A stretch of 64,000 nucleotides of DNA from CAZJYI01 sp964550025 (GTDB lineage Bacteria; Verrucomicrobiota; Kiritimatiellia; UBA8416; CAYOBW01): assembly GCA_964550025.1 (NCBI GenBank), contig CAZJYI010000039.1, forward strand, positions 14,067 to 78,066, in the 5' to 3' direction. Positions within the stretch are counted from its first letter, which is position 1. Every line of letters begins with the position of its first letter. Both the position numbers and the translations under genes were made by a program. The notes below the pieces were generated by a model. That model searched no databases. It was not told the origin of the DNA and saw only the letters and a list, made by a program, of their open reading frames with translations. Below are positions 38,781 through 47,786 of the stretch, piece by piece.

Positions 38781-40319
38781 CTACCTCCAATTGGCGTTGA
38801 TGATCTCCTGGATCTTTGGGTTGCCCTCGTCCGTCTCACCCAGCGCTACGCGGGTCTGCTTCAATTGCGCCTTCATCCCGGAGATGATCCTCTTGTACTC
38901 GGGGTTGGCGTACTCGTTCTTCATCTCGAACGGGTCCTTCTCCAAGTCGTAGAACTCCCACGCGGCCGGAGTGCGGTTGCCTCCGTTGGGCGCGCTTCCG
39001 TAGAAGAAGATCAACTTGTGGCGGTCGCTACGGATACCGAAGTGGGCGGGGACGGCCAACCGGTGCGCCATGTGCATCCAGTAGCGATAGTACGTGACTC
39101 TGCGCCAGTCTGACGGTTTGGATTCACCGGCAAGAGCGGAGGCGAAACTGCGGCCCTGCATGTATCCGGGAGTCTCCACACCGGCAATGTCGAGGATGGT
39201 CGGGGCAAAGTCGGTGTTGTTGATCAGCCAATCGTTGACCGTGCCTTTCTTGACCGCATTCGGCCAGTGGACAATGAACGGCATGCGCATGGCTTCTTCG
39301 TACATCCAGCGTTTGTCCATCAAATCGTGCTCGCCCAGGAAGAAACCCTGGTCACCGGTGTAGATGATAGCGGTGTTGTCGAGCTCCCCCGTTTCCTTCA
39401 GGTAGTCGACCAGGCGTTTCACGTTGTCGTCCACCCCCTTGACGCAACGCAGGTAGCGCTTGAGGTACTTCTGGTAGCCCGCCTTGGCGTAGGCCCTGTC
39501 GTCCAGCGTGTTGTCAATTCCAAGCTTGCTGGCCAGTTTCCAGGGGGCGTGGGCCCTTCCGACACCGGAACCCAACCCGCGCGATCCCTCCGACCCGTCC
39601 GGCGGCTGATGGAGATTCTCCGGCTCGGGGATTTCAACCTCCTCGAGGTACGTGTCATAGCGCTTGGCGTTGTTGAACATGTCGTGCGGCGCCTTGAAGT
39701 GGTGCATCAGGAAAAAGGGTTTCGATTTGTCGCGCCCGTTCTTGAGCCACTCCAGACCGATGTCGGTGATCGCATCGCTCGAATGCTGATCCGCCTTGCG
39801 GACGGTCGACTTCGGCCATGGCTTCTCACCGCGTATCCTGAATACCGGGTTGAAGTAACTGCCCTGCCCCGGCAGAACGCAGTAGTAGTCGAACGCCGCG
39901 GGCTCCTTCTTCAGATGCCACTTGCCGATCATGGCCGTCGAGTAGCCGGCCTTCTTCATTTCGATCGCAAGGTACTGGCTCTCCGGGCCCACTGCACCGC
40001 CAAGATCGGTCACCCCGTTCTTCTGAGAGTACTGCCCGGTGATGATACTCGCGCGGCTCGGCGCACAGATCGAGTTGTTGCAGAACACGCGGTCGAAGCG
40101 CATCCCGTTCGCGGCCAGCGAATCGATAACCGGCGTAGGATCCACCTTCGCCAGTCGGCTTCCGTAAGCACCGACGGCCTGAAAGGTGTGATCGTCCGAC
40201 ATGATGAACAGCACATTCGGTTTGCCGGTCGCCGCCGGACCACAGATGCCTGTCACCAGCAGAACGCCGACGACGAAACCTACGATACGCATCTCCCACC
40301 CGCGTCTATGTCTACTCAT
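38781..40319 (-). CDS. Secreted type I sulfatase
   Basis: 512 aa. The formylglycine signature CAPSRASIITG starts at Cys85, a Cys-type site. Metal ligands: SDDH at 41-44 and the later GDQGFFLGEHDLMDKRW segment (around residue 330). A signal peptide covers about residues 10-31 (MRIVGFVVGVLLVTGICG). ATG 40,319 follows GGGGAGGTGA. The activity is hydrolysis of sulfate esters, probably on polysaccharides (family knowledge; substrate unknown). It needs an external formylglycine-generating enzyme; the FGE-like gene at 60,272 lacks the needed cysteines. Located 26 bases after the LamG-like gene, so probably the same transcript. Confidence 0.93.
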   Translation of the reverse strand: MSRHRRGWEMRIVGFVVGVLLVTGICGPAATGKPNVLFIMSDDHTFQAVGAYGSRLAKVDPTPVIDSLAANGMRFDRVFCNNSICAPSRASIITGQYSQKNGVTDLGGAVGPESQYLAIEMKKAGYSTAMIGKWHLKKEPAAFDYYCVLPGQGSYFNPVFRIRGEKPWPKSTVRKADQHSSDAITDIGLEWLKNGRDKSKPFFLMHHFKAPHDMFNNAKRYDTYLEEVEIPEPENLHQPPDGSEGSRGLGSGVGRAHAPWKLASKLGIDNTLDDRAYAKAGYQKYLKRYLRCVKGVDDNVKRLVDYLKETGELDNTAIIYTGDQGFFLGEHDLMDKRWMYEEAMRMPFIVHWPNAVKKGTVNDWLINNTDFAPTILDIAGVETPGYMQGRSFASALAGESKPSDWRRVTYYRYWMHMAHRLAVPAHFGIRSDRHKLIFFYGSAPNGGNRTPAAWEFYDLEKDPFEMKNEYANPEYKRIISGMKAQLKQTRVALGETDEGNPKIQEIINANWR

Positions 40320-40345
40320 CCGTGTCACCTCCCCATCCGCGCTCA

Positions 40346-41587
40346 TCACCTGCCCCTTGCACTCGCTCCACGTTCCTGTCCCTCGCACCACCGGTAGAGC
40401 TCGCGGATTTCGAGCGAAGACAACGGGCGACTCCAGACCATGAAGTCGTCAATCTCGCCGTCCAGGCTCCCGGCATAGCCGTGTCCGATGCGAATCGGCC
40501 CCTTCGAGGCGGCGGTCTTCTCCCAACGCGGCTTACCTTCGATCGTCTTCTCGCCGTTCTTGTACCAGGTGAGCCGGTCATGCTTGTGATCACGAACCAG
40601 GATCACATGCGACCACTCGTTGACCTTGATGCGCTGTCTCAGGGAGATGCTGGAATACGGGTCGGAATTCCGACCGGAGGTCCCGTAGAAATAGTTGATC
40701 CGGCCGTCTTCTTCGAGGGTCATGGTCCCTTCCCCGCCATACGCTTTCTCGAAGGGATTCTGGCGGCATCCAAGCCTGTGGGGCCGAATCCACATGGCCA
40801 CGGTGAGTCCCCCCGTCAAGTCGAGTTTTGTGCAGTCGGCCACTTCGATCTTGTCCCCGTCGCCCCCGAAGTCCATCACACCGTTGCCCGCCCCCTCAGC
40901 CCAGTTGGCGCCCCTGATATGCCCATTGAAACTCTTCTCCGCGGCATTGGTGACCTTCGCCCCTTCGTCCCTGTCGAACGGGTAGTGTATCTCGAGGTCC
41001 CGGCGCAGGCGCAAGGGCAGGCGTCGCAAAGGCGTTGCGGGAGAAACCGTGTCCGCCACCTTCTTCTCAGGCAGGCTGGTCTCGAGGTCTGCCATGATGA
41101 AGTCGATACGCTTGATTTCCGAAGACAATCGCAACGCCTGGTCAACGTCGTCCTGCTGCATCACCCGTTTCTTCAGGGAATTCAACAGCACCATGTAGCG
41201 CTGAGCAAGCGCCGCCTGTCTTCGCATCCTGCTCTCGTCCGCTGCCGCCACGTGTTTCCGGTAAGACGAACGCAGCGCCGCCAGCGTACTGTTCTTCTGA
41301 GCTCCGCCCTCTTCGGGAACGGTCATCTCCGCACTGAAACGCGTGAGCTCGTTGCTGAACACGAGAACGCTCTCCAGGTCACCCTGTTGCCTGGACCTGT
41401 CCTTTAGCTGGGAAAGCTGCTGCGAGTACACTTCCCGGCTCCGATCGACGATGGAATCGTATTCCGCATCCAGTTTGCGGACCTCGGTCTCGTAGACCGA
41501 CCGGTAGTCGTCTAGGGACTTGGTCTGCCCGCGCGCGGTCGCCGGAAACGCTAGCCCCAAAACCACAAAAGCCGCTAACGCCTCCAT
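40346..41587 (-). CDS. Secreted LamG/concanavalin-like domain protein
   Basis: 413 aa. A signal peptide (about 1-20, FVVLGLAFPATARGQ) leads into a Lys/Glu/Gln-rich coiled-coil region (about 25-165, KSLDDYRSVYETEVRKLDAEY onward). A C-terminal LamG-like jelly roll follows from about residue 195 (LEIHYPFDRDEGAKVTNAAEK ... GIDDFMVWSRPL-type ending DGEIDDFMVWSRPLSSLEI). Likely binds carbohydrate on the cell surface. The start at ATG 41,587 lacks a good ribosome-binding site, so a few residues upstream are possible. Upstream of and adjacent to the sulfatase. Confidence 0.82.
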   Translation of the reverse strand: MEALAAFVVLGLAFPATARGQTKSLDDYRSVYETEVRKLDAEYDSIVDRSREVYSQQLSQLKDRSRQQGDLESVLVFSNELTRFSAEMTVPEEGGAQKNSTLAALRSSYRKHVAAADESRMRRQAALAQRYMVLLNSLKKRVMQQDDVDQALRLSSEIKRIDFIMADLETSLPEKKVADTVSPATPLRRLPLRLRRDLEIHYPFDRDEGAKVTNAAEKSFNGHIRGANWAEGAGNGVMDFGGDGDKIEVADCTKLDLTGGLTVAMWIRPHRLGCRQNPFEKAYGGEGTMTLEEDGRINYFYGTSGRNSDPYSSISLRQRIKVNEWSHVILVRDHKHDRLTWYKNGEKTIEGKPRWEKTAASKGPIRIGHGYAGSLDGEIDDFMVWSRPLSSLEIRELYRWCEGQERGASARGR

Positions 41588-41711
41588 CCAACGAAGTCGC
41601 GGCAAAACACAACACGTTGCGCGCGACGGAACACCCAGTTCCCCGAGCACTCCCCTCGAATGAGAGCCGTGCGCCTTCCCCCGGGTCAATGCTCCCGTTT
41701 TGTCTTCTCTC

Positions 41712-41740
41712 GCCACATGCCACCTGCCACTCGCCACTCG
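41712..41740. repeat. CCACTCG heptamer repeat, single arm
   Basis: GCCACATGCCACCTGCCACT followed by CGCCACTCGG: four copies of the same heptamer that forms the arms at 11,094-11,234 and 44,641-44,880, here without a matching inverted arm nearby. Lies in the 176-base gap upstream of the LamG gene. Confidence 0.55.
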
Positions 41741-41763
41741 GCCCTCGCGACCATCGCCGCTTT

Positions 41764-42705
41764 CTACCGCATGGGGGCGGAACGGCCATAGCTCCGCACG
41801 AACACCCCTTCTTCCCCCACCCTTACGGCCCCTTCGACGGGCGTGTTCTCGATCCAATCCCGTGCATTTTCCGGATCAATCGCAAGCAGCGCACTGGCGG
41901 CGTCTTGCGCGACGCCGGGAACGGGGTGCTCCAGCAGGCGTCTGAGCGGGCCGATGGCCTCGCGGCACTTCACGGTCCCAAGGACGTTGATCACCTCCCG
42001 CAACGCCGGTCCCTCCAACGAGGGCAGCTTGACCGCCAGGGAGCGCGCCGTCTCATCCCCCAACGCAGCCAGCGCGCGCGATGCCGTCTTGCGCACCGTA
42101 CACACGGAATCGTCCAGGGCCTTAACAAGAAAGGACGCCGCCCGCGTGTCGCCAATGTCCCGAAGCGCGTTGGCCGCAATCACGCGCCAAGTCTCCTTCT
42201 CGTGGTCAAACAGCGCGCCGATTTCTTCGATGGCGTCTTTGGCGCCCCACTTCCCCAGAGTACGGGCCGCCGCCCCCGCGGCCTTGGCATCCCCCAACAG
42301 CGCTCTCACCGCATCCGCATGTTCCGGCGCATCATAGAAACCAAGGTAGTACGCTGCACGCTTCCGCGTGTCGGGCCGCTCGCTCGCGAGATACTCAAGC
42401 AGCACCGGCACCGCATCCACCTCTTTGAAACGCCCCTGTTCAACGTACTCCGTGAGGTAGATCCGTACCCACATGTTCCTGAGATGGATGTGATCCATCA
42501 GGAAGCGGACCGACTCGCCTCCCCGCGCGATGAACTCCTCCTTGGCCGCCTTCTTCTCCGCCCGCCGCTGCGCCGTGCTGCCGTAGCGCTGCATGCGACG
42601 ATACAGTTCACGAGACGAGGCCGTCTTCGCGTCGAAACCGCAACAGACGCCAACCGTCAGCGCAAAGAGCAGCCCGTACATCCCCAGAGCCTTGCACTCT
42701 CTCAT
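41764..42705 (-). CDS. Secreted HEAT-repeat protein
   Basis: 313 aa with a signal peptide of about 23 residues (ALGMYGLLFALTVGVCC). HEAT-like helical repeats follow throughout: AVPVLLEYLASERPDTRKRAAYYLG, AIEEIGALFDHEKETWRVIAANALRDIGD, AASFLVKALDDSVCTVRKTASRALAALGD, AIGPLRRLLEHPVPGVAQDAASALL. Protein-interaction scaffold. Start ATG 42,705 overlaps the stop of the upstream lipoprotein gene (ATGA) and has GGAG eight bases before. Confidence 0.85.
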   Translation of the reverse strand: MRECKALGMYGLLFALTVGVCCGFDAKTASSRELYRRMQRYGSTAQRRAEKKAAKEEFIARGGESVRFLMDHIHLRNMWVRIYLTEYVEQGRFKEVDAVPVLLEYLASERPDTRKRAAYYLGFYDAPEHADAVRALLGDAKAAGAAARTLGKWGAKDAIEEIGALFDHEKETWRVIAANALRDIGDTRAASFLVKALDDSVCTVRKTASRALAALGDETARSLAVKLPSLEGPALREVINVLGTVKCREAIGPLRRLLEHPVPGVAQDAASALLAIDPENARDWIENTPVEGAVRVGEEGVFVRSYGRSAPMR

Positions 42706-44615
42706 TCCGCATTCTCCGGCGGCTCTTCCCAATCGTACACGACCCCGTGGTCCGGCCGAATCAGCGCTTCACCGTCGCGTCCGCCGCACGTATAGCGGTC
42801 CGTGCCTCCGAGATCGACCATCAGCGAAACGCTGCCGTACTCGCGACGCCTCCCGTCGTCCCCCACGCCCTGGCTGCTCGCGGGCAGGCGCGCGAAGTAG
42901 CCGTCATGGCCTCCGGCGTCCAGCAACAACCCATAGGAGTTGTTCATCCCCCGCCCCTGCGAGTAGTGGTCGGCCGTGTACATGTCGTTCCCGCCGTGGT
43001 CGCACAGTATCCCGACCGCATAGTCGTGGGCCGCGCCCTGCGCGAGAGAATGCCCGTAGTAGACGTCATTGCCGCCGCCTTCCACGAGTAGCCCCGCGCT
43101 GAGGTGTATGCCGCTGCCCTGGCCGTACTCGTGCAACCGGTAGCCGTCGTGCCCGCTCCCATCAACAAGTATCGCGAGGGAATACCAGTAACTGACACCT
43201 TGCCCGTAGACATCGGCCTCGTACGTGTCGTTCCCCGACCGGTCCACGAGCGCCGCCACGCCTCCCCCAATGAACGGCCGCATCCCCGTCGCGAACCCCT
43301 GCGACAGCGACAGGCTGTGCTCCGTGTGCCGCTCGTGGTCGCCCTGCCAGCGCCCCGCCAGGTAGACGTCATTTCCCCCGTCGTCGATCAGCAGCCCGAC
43401 ACCCCGCACACCGGCAAAAGCCTGGCCATACAGCCCCACGCGGTAGAGGTCCTTCCCGGCCCGGTCCCTCAGCACGCCAACCCCGGCAACCCCGGCGCCC
43501 TGGGCAACCACCTTACCCGTGTACGTGTCGTCACCCGCGGCATCCTCGGCCCACCCCACACCGAAAACGGCGGTCCCGTTCCCGGCGTGTGCGCACTCGT
43601 AGTGGTCATTCCCGTGCAGGTCCATGGCGACCGCAACGCCGAACAACGCACCTCCCGATCCAAGCAGCTCTTCCCCAACGTAGCGGTCCCGCCCCCGCAG
43701 ATCGACGACCGCCGCCAGCGGCCGGCCAAGAAGCCCGTTGGCAACGCCGGCAGCCCCTCGGTATACATCATCACCGCCGGGATCCAGGACGAGCAACGCC
43801 GGCGCCCTGTGGATGTCATTGCTGTGGGTTCCGATGCGGATCGCGCCATAGGGGGTGGAGAGCTCACATGCCGCCTTGGGCCAGTTCTTTACGCTCACGG
43901 CCGCGCGGCCGAGGGTTTCGACGGCACAAACAAAATGCTCGCCGGCTGTCAGGACGGACGCATAGTCCACGGCATTCAACGCGGCAACAAGCCGTTTGGC
44001 ATGCGGCTCGGGATCCATTGCGTCCGAAGAAGCACCGGCTTCCGCAAGAGCACGCGCGCCAATCCCGGCGCGCACAAGCACGCCCCCTTGCGCCCCGTCG
44101 AGAACGTCATCCAGAATGGCGGCGGCTGCGTACTCCATCTCGCTGCGCTCCAGCGGGGCGAAACCGCGTTTCAGGAGCGACTCCGCAGCCGATGCCTTGC
44201 GAAGAAACGTGAGCAGTGCCTTGGCAAGCTCGGGCGACACGCCGTCGATGGAGAGGTCCTTGTGCCCCCCCCTCTCCCAGTCCGAGGGCACCTCCCCGGC
44301 TTCGAGCCACGTCCGTGCCACTGCAAACAGTTCCGCCGACTCCTCCCTCGCCACAGCGGCGCGAATCTGGTCACCCGCCGCCGGAACGCCCTCAGGCTTC
44401 GCCAGCAGTTCACGAACCCACCCGAGCGCGTACAGGGGTTCGCCCACGTCTTTGTGAAACCCCGGATCCGTGGGGGTCATGTTGAGGATATCGAGCGCCG
44501 CATGGACATGATCCCATTCGTTGCTCGATACGACGGGACGCGCGGGATCCGCGTGACAAGCGGCCAGACAGACCAATGTCAACGCTATCGATCCCCTTTT
44601 CACCGCTGCAGTCAC
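42702..44615 (-). CDS. Lipoprotein with tandem Asp/Gly-Tyr repeats (beta-solenoid-like)
   Basis: 637 aa. A lipobox (LVCLAAC, Cys20) predicts a lipoprotein. Residues 25-240 are helical. From about 265 to 620 there are a dozen or so repeats of roughly 24-30 residues with the core D-x-GG-x-D-x-Y followed by a QG turn (for example DPGGDDVYRGAAG, DLHGNDHYECAHAG, DDGGNDVYLAGRWQG, DGSGHDGYRLHEYGQG, DHGGNDMYTADHYSQG). This resembles calcium-binding RTX/solenoid repeats but with a Tyr in place of the usual hydrophobic pattern. Surface-display or adhesion role likely; coupled to the HEAT protein. Confidence 0.78.
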   Translation of the reverse strand: MTAAVKRGSIALTLVCLAACHADPARPVVSSNEWDHVHAALDILNMTPTDPGFHKDVGEPLYALGWVRELLAKPEGVPAAGDQIRAAVAREESAELFAVARTWLEAGEVPSDWERGGHKDLSIDGVSPELAKALLTFLRKASAAESLLKRGFAPLERSEMEYAAAAILDDVLDGAQGGVLVRAGIGARALAEAGASSDAMDPEPHAKRLVAALNAVDYASVLTAGEHFVCAVETLGRAAVSVKNWPKAACELSTPYGAIRIGTHSNDIHRAPALLVLDPGGDDVYRGAAGVANGLLGRPLAAVVDLRGRDRYVGEELLGSGGALFGVAVAMDLHGNDHYECAHAGNGTAVFGVGWAEDAAGDDTYTGKVVAQGAGVAGVGVLRDRAGKDLYRVGLYGQAFAGVRGVGLLIDDGGNDVYLAGRWQGDHERHTEHSLSLSQGFATGMRPFIGGGVAALVDRSGNDTYEADVYGQGVSYWYSLAILVDGSGHDGYRLHEYGQGSGIHLSAGLLVEGGGNDVYYGHSLAQGAAHDYAVGILCDHGGNDMYTADHYSQGRGMNNSYGLLLDAGGHDGYFARLPASSQGVGDDGRRREYGSVSLMVDLGGTDRYTCGGRDGEALIRPDHGVVYDWEEPPENAE

Positions 44616-44640
44616 ACCCCATGTTTAGCACGCGTGCTGA

Positions 44641-44880
44641 ATGAGTGGCAAGTGGCGAGTGGCGAGTGGCGCGAGGAGGGTGCATGGGGACGTTGACCCT
44701 TGCTCGCTCCCGTACTCTTACCCCTACTCCAGCCCCTGCTCTCCCAACGTACGGAGAGACTCGGGGTGGGATCATGGGCGAGAGTAGGGGGAGAGAACGG
44801 GATTGATATCGTTGGCTGAAAGACACCAGATCGCGGATGGGCTTTCCCCTTTTGCCACCTGCCACCCGCCACTCCCCGAT
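44641..44880. repeat. Second nested palindrome with AGTGGCG heptamer arms
   Basis: The outer left arm GAGTGGCAAGTGGCGAGTGG... (44,641-44,673) pairs with an outer right arm ending CCACCCGCCACTCCCC (about 44,856-44,879). Nested inside are TCCCGTACTCTTACCCCTAC (44,708 onward) and its near-inverse ending at about 44,802, and a central CTCTCC/GGAGAG hairpin around 44,740-44,758. Same outer heptamer as the rnfE-downstream element but different inner sequence. It fills the 264-base spacer upstream of the lipoprotein gene. Confidence 0.65.
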
Positions 44881-46604
44881 CACGGCAACGGGACCTGGTC
44901 ACCATTCTCCCGCATCTCGACCCAATCCGCCAAAATGGCCAACGCTTCTTCGAGTGCGAGATCGAGTTCTCCGTCGAGCGGCACGCTGGACGCCGCCGTC
45001 CCACCACCTTCGAACAATCTACGGAGGCTGCGCAATTCGTCTCCACATGCCTGGACCAGTTCGAGGCGCTTCCCGACATGAAGGGGTAGCGCCTGCCGAC
45101 AGACAAGGTCCGCCACCCTCGCCAGTCGCAAGTCATGCAGTGTATGGCGAGCGTCCAATGCCCTGCGCCTGGAAGAGCGTTCGCGCAGCCGGGGAATGAC
45201 GGAGGACAAATCCGCTACCGGCGAAAACCCGGCCGCGGAGACGCCCGGTTCAGCGGCACGCATCACTCCCTCGGTCGAATCCAGGCAGTACTCGTACACC
45301 GACGGCAACACGATATCCGGCCTGAAGCCCCAGCCTTCCGCCGACATGCCGGACACCCGGTAGTTCACAAGGGTCGAAATGCTGAGGGCACCCAGCTCAC
45401 CGTCGTTGCCCAGTTCACGCAATGTCTGGCAGCGTCCCTTCCCGTAGGTCCTCGCGTCACCCACTATCACGGCTCGACCGTAGTCCTGCAGCGTACCGGC
45501 CAGCACTTCCGAGGCGGAAGCGCTCAACCGGTTAACCAGTACCACCAGAGGCCCCTCATACGCGACGCGCGCATCACGGTCCCTGTGTATCTCGGCGCTC
45601 CGTTCTCCAGCCCGCCTCGTCATCACGACGGGACCGTCCCCGATGAACAGCCCCGTTACGGCCACCGTTTCGGCCTGGCACCCCCCCGGATTGCCCCGCA
45701 GGTCAAGGAGCACGCCGTCAACTCCTTCTCGCCGCAGATGCGCCAGGACGCGGGAGACGTCCCGCGCCGCGCTTGGATACACACCGCCCCGGCATGGCCG
45801 CCTCTCCAGGTTGCCGTAGAAGGACGGCAACCGGATAACCCCGAGCGCGTTAGTAACGCCGTCGTCTCGTGCCGGGGACTTGAGCGACCACGATGTCGTG
45901 CCACCGTTAGACGCATCCGCTGCATGGGACGAAGCAGCCAGGCGTGATGGCGGTACATACACAGAGTGCGCATCGTATGCCTGCGCGAACGCCGTGAGAT
46001 AGCGGGTCAGCACAGTTTCCGCGTCCGTAGCGCGGATTTCCGCTAGATGGGAAGCAAGATCGGCGCGAACGCTGTCGGCCGGTTCGGCCGGAGCGGCATG
46101 CAGGCGGCGCTCCACTTCGTAGCGAACCACTTCGTTCTTTGTCTTCTGCCGCCAGACCTCGTCCCACACGGCCTCGGAGTTCGCGTACGCCTTGCCTCCC
46201 ACCGAGTAGTCTTCATCCACACCCAGGTCGAAACCGGCCTCCAGGAGCCGTTGCGCGTAGGCAATGCGGTTCGTCATACGCTCCCGGTAGACACTGAACA
46301 CCCCAAAGGCAAAGCGCAGGTCACCGGCTTTCAGATCGTCATCCAGACGGTCCCGGCGTTCGCGGAAGCGCGCGATGTCCGCTGCCAGAAAGCAGACATG
46401 GCGCGGATCGAGCGCATCAAGGTAGTTCGTCCAGGCCGCTCGGGAGATCGCGTCATCCAGCGGCTGTCGGGTCAGGTGCTCGTCCGGCAGGGTCTCCGCA
46501 CAACGGCGGGCAATGACGGAGTAGTTCTCCGGCGGGGAGCAGTCACCTTGCGGATCTGCCGCCCACGTAGATACGGCTGCGAATCCCCACGCGAAAGCGC
46601 CCAT
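44880..46604 (-). CDS. Tail-specific (S41) protease lacking a PDZ domain
   Basis: 574 aa from ATG 46,604 (GTG 46,613 is an alternative; the frame continues upstream through a hairpin repeat). A signal peptide is likely in residues 1-17 (GAFAWGFAAVSTWAAD). The N-terminal Tsp-like helical domain is clear (LTRQPLDDAISRAAWTNYLDALDPRHVCFLAADI). The S41 core has VDGVLLDLRGNPGG, SASASEVLAGTLQDYGRAVIVGDARTYGKG with candidate Ser near 362 and Lys near 387. Between YDAHSVYVPPS and GVIRLPSFY there are only about 35 residues, where Prc/Tsp has its PDZ domain. Periplasmic processing role inferred. Confidence 0.85.
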   Translation of the reverse strand: MGAFAWGFAAVSTWAADPQGDCSPPENYSVIARRCAETLPDEHLTRQPLDDAISRAAWTNYLDALDPRHVCFLAADIARFRERRDRLDDDLKAGDLRFAFGVFSVYRERMTNRIAYAQRLLEAGFDLGVDEDYSVGGKAYANSEAVWDEVWRQKTKNEVVRYEVERRLHAAPAEPADSVRADLASHLAEIRATDAETVLTRYLTAFAQAYDAHSVYVPPSRLAASSHAADASNGGTTSWSLKSPARDDGVTNALGVIRLPSFYGNLERRPCRGGVYPSAARDVSRVLAHLRREGVDGVLLDLRGNPGGCQAETVAVTGLFIGDGPVVMTRRAGERSAEIHRDRDARVAYEGPLVVLVNRLSASASEVLAGTLQDYGRAVIVGDARTYGKGRCQTLRELGNDGELGALSISTLVNYRVSGMSAEGWGFRPDIVLPSVYEYCLDSTEGVMRAAEPGVSAAGFSPVADLSSVIPRLRERSSRRRALDARHTLHDLRLARVADLVCRQALPLHVGKRLELVQACGDELRSLRRLFEGGGTAASSVPLDGELDLALEEALAILADWVEMRENGDQVPLP

Positions 46605-46650
46605 AACCCACACCGGAAGCGCACGGCGGCGTGTGGTCCGCCCTCCCGCA

Positions 46651-46671
46651 GCGCGGATCTCCGATCCGCGC
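46651..46671. repeat. GCGCGGATC hairpin (palindrome family member)
   Basis: Perfect 9-bp arms GCGCGGATC/GATCCGCGC with a TCC loop, just upstream of the S41 protease start and downstream of the barrel gene. Member of the hairpin family seen at 26,911, 27,013 and 49,374. Confidence 0.6.
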
Positions 46672-46719
46672 ACAGGCAGTGAGCGATCCGAGAGAAGGGA
46701 GTCCGGCGCCGCCTCAGGC

Positions 46720-47709
46720 CTACAGCAGCACACCCAGCCCGGCGTGAGCCGAGCCGAAATCCGCGCCTTCACTATGGTCGTAGTAGCGATAGCCGAGATA
46801 GGCATCGATTCGCTCCGAGAAGTAGCATTTCAGCTTGGCGCCGTAGGCGTGGGAAGAGAGCCCCTGGTTGTCATCGTACAGGCGGTAGTTGAGGCGCAGG
46901 AGGAAGTGCCCGCCGAGCCGCTGGTAGGCATAGCCATTGTATTCCTGGTACTTCCTGTCACCGCCGGTGTCGTAGTGCTGTATGTCAAAACGTAGCGCCG
47001 TCGTCTCCTTGACGAGGAAGAGCGTGGTGAAGAGCCGCGCGTACCAGGCCCCGGGTTCGTTGCCCTCCTCCCTTGTTACGGCCGCCTGCTCGCCTATTCT
47101 GAACCGGCTGGTAGGACTCCAGCTCAGGTACTGAAAGAGCTGGCCGCTGTGGTCCGTCCCGCCCTGACTCTTGTGGCGGTACTGAACGTAGGTGTAGAAC
47201 TCGTCGCCAAAAGACCGGTCCATCCCGAAGTACAGGTACTGCCGGTCGTCATCCTCCTCGATGCCTTCACGAAAAGTCGTCTTGAGCGTGAAATGCGTGG
47301 CGGCATCCCTGGTCGACCACGGCAACGGCCGCCGGGCCCGTACCGTCCAGCGCCGGATACTCAGGTCCTGCTGGTTCTCCCACAGCGACCATCGCCCCGA
47401 AAGCGTCGTACGGCTGTTGTGGAACAGCTTGGCCTCCGTGGAATACAGCCGCGTCGGGAAGGCGCTGTACTCGGGATCCTCGTCGATCAGCTCGTCGTCA
47501 TCTTCGGTGAACTGAATCGCCGCGCGCAGGCGTACCGCGAGGTCGCGTTCGACGATGAGGTTCTCGAGATAATCGCCGCCGAACATGGCCGACTCTTCCA
47601 CCTGGGCGAGCGCCGTGCCGAGACTACCGGCCACCAGCCATGCGGCCAAGAGACAGGGGAAACCGCGGACCACCGCCCCCCCCGGAACTGTTGTGTGTCG
47701 CCTTCTCAT
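46720..47709 (-). CDS. Predicted outer-membrane beta-barrel protein
   Basis: 329 aa from ATG 47,709 with a 36-residue signal peptide ending GTALAQ. ATG 47,790 is also possible because it forms an ATGA overlap with the upstream gene. The mature protein has alternating aromatic/polar strands to the end (RQYLYFGMDRSFGDEFYTYVQYRHKSQ, TALRFDIQHYDTGGDRKYQEYNG, HFLLRLNYRLYDDNQGLSSHAYG, IDAYLGYRYYDHSEG). It looks like a 12- to 16-strand barrel; the family is not identified. Part of a three-gene group with the Asp/Gly-tailed protein and the S41 protease. Confidence 0.75.
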   Translation of the reverse strand: MRRRHTTVPGGAVVRGFPCLLAAWLVAGSLGTALAQVEESAMFGGDYLENLIVERDLAVRLRAAIQFTEDDDELIDEDPEYSAFPTRLYSTEAKLFHNSRTTLSGRWSLWENQQDLSIRRWTVRARRPLPWSTRDAATHFTLKTTFREGIEEDDDRQYLYFGMDRSFGDEFYTYVQYRHKSQGGTDHSGQLFQYLSWSPTSRFRIGEQAAVTREEGNEPGAWYARLFTTLFLVKETTALRFDIQHYDTGGDRKYQEYNGYAYQRLGGHFLLRLNYRLYDDNQGLSSHAYGAKLKCYFSERIDAYLGYRYYDHSEGADFGSAHAGLGVLL

Positions 47710-47786
47710 AGCCCGAACAGCACCAGGATTGCGCGTGAGATTTTCTTTGAGGCCAGACCCTGGCCCCAACAGTCGGTTCCGAGGCG

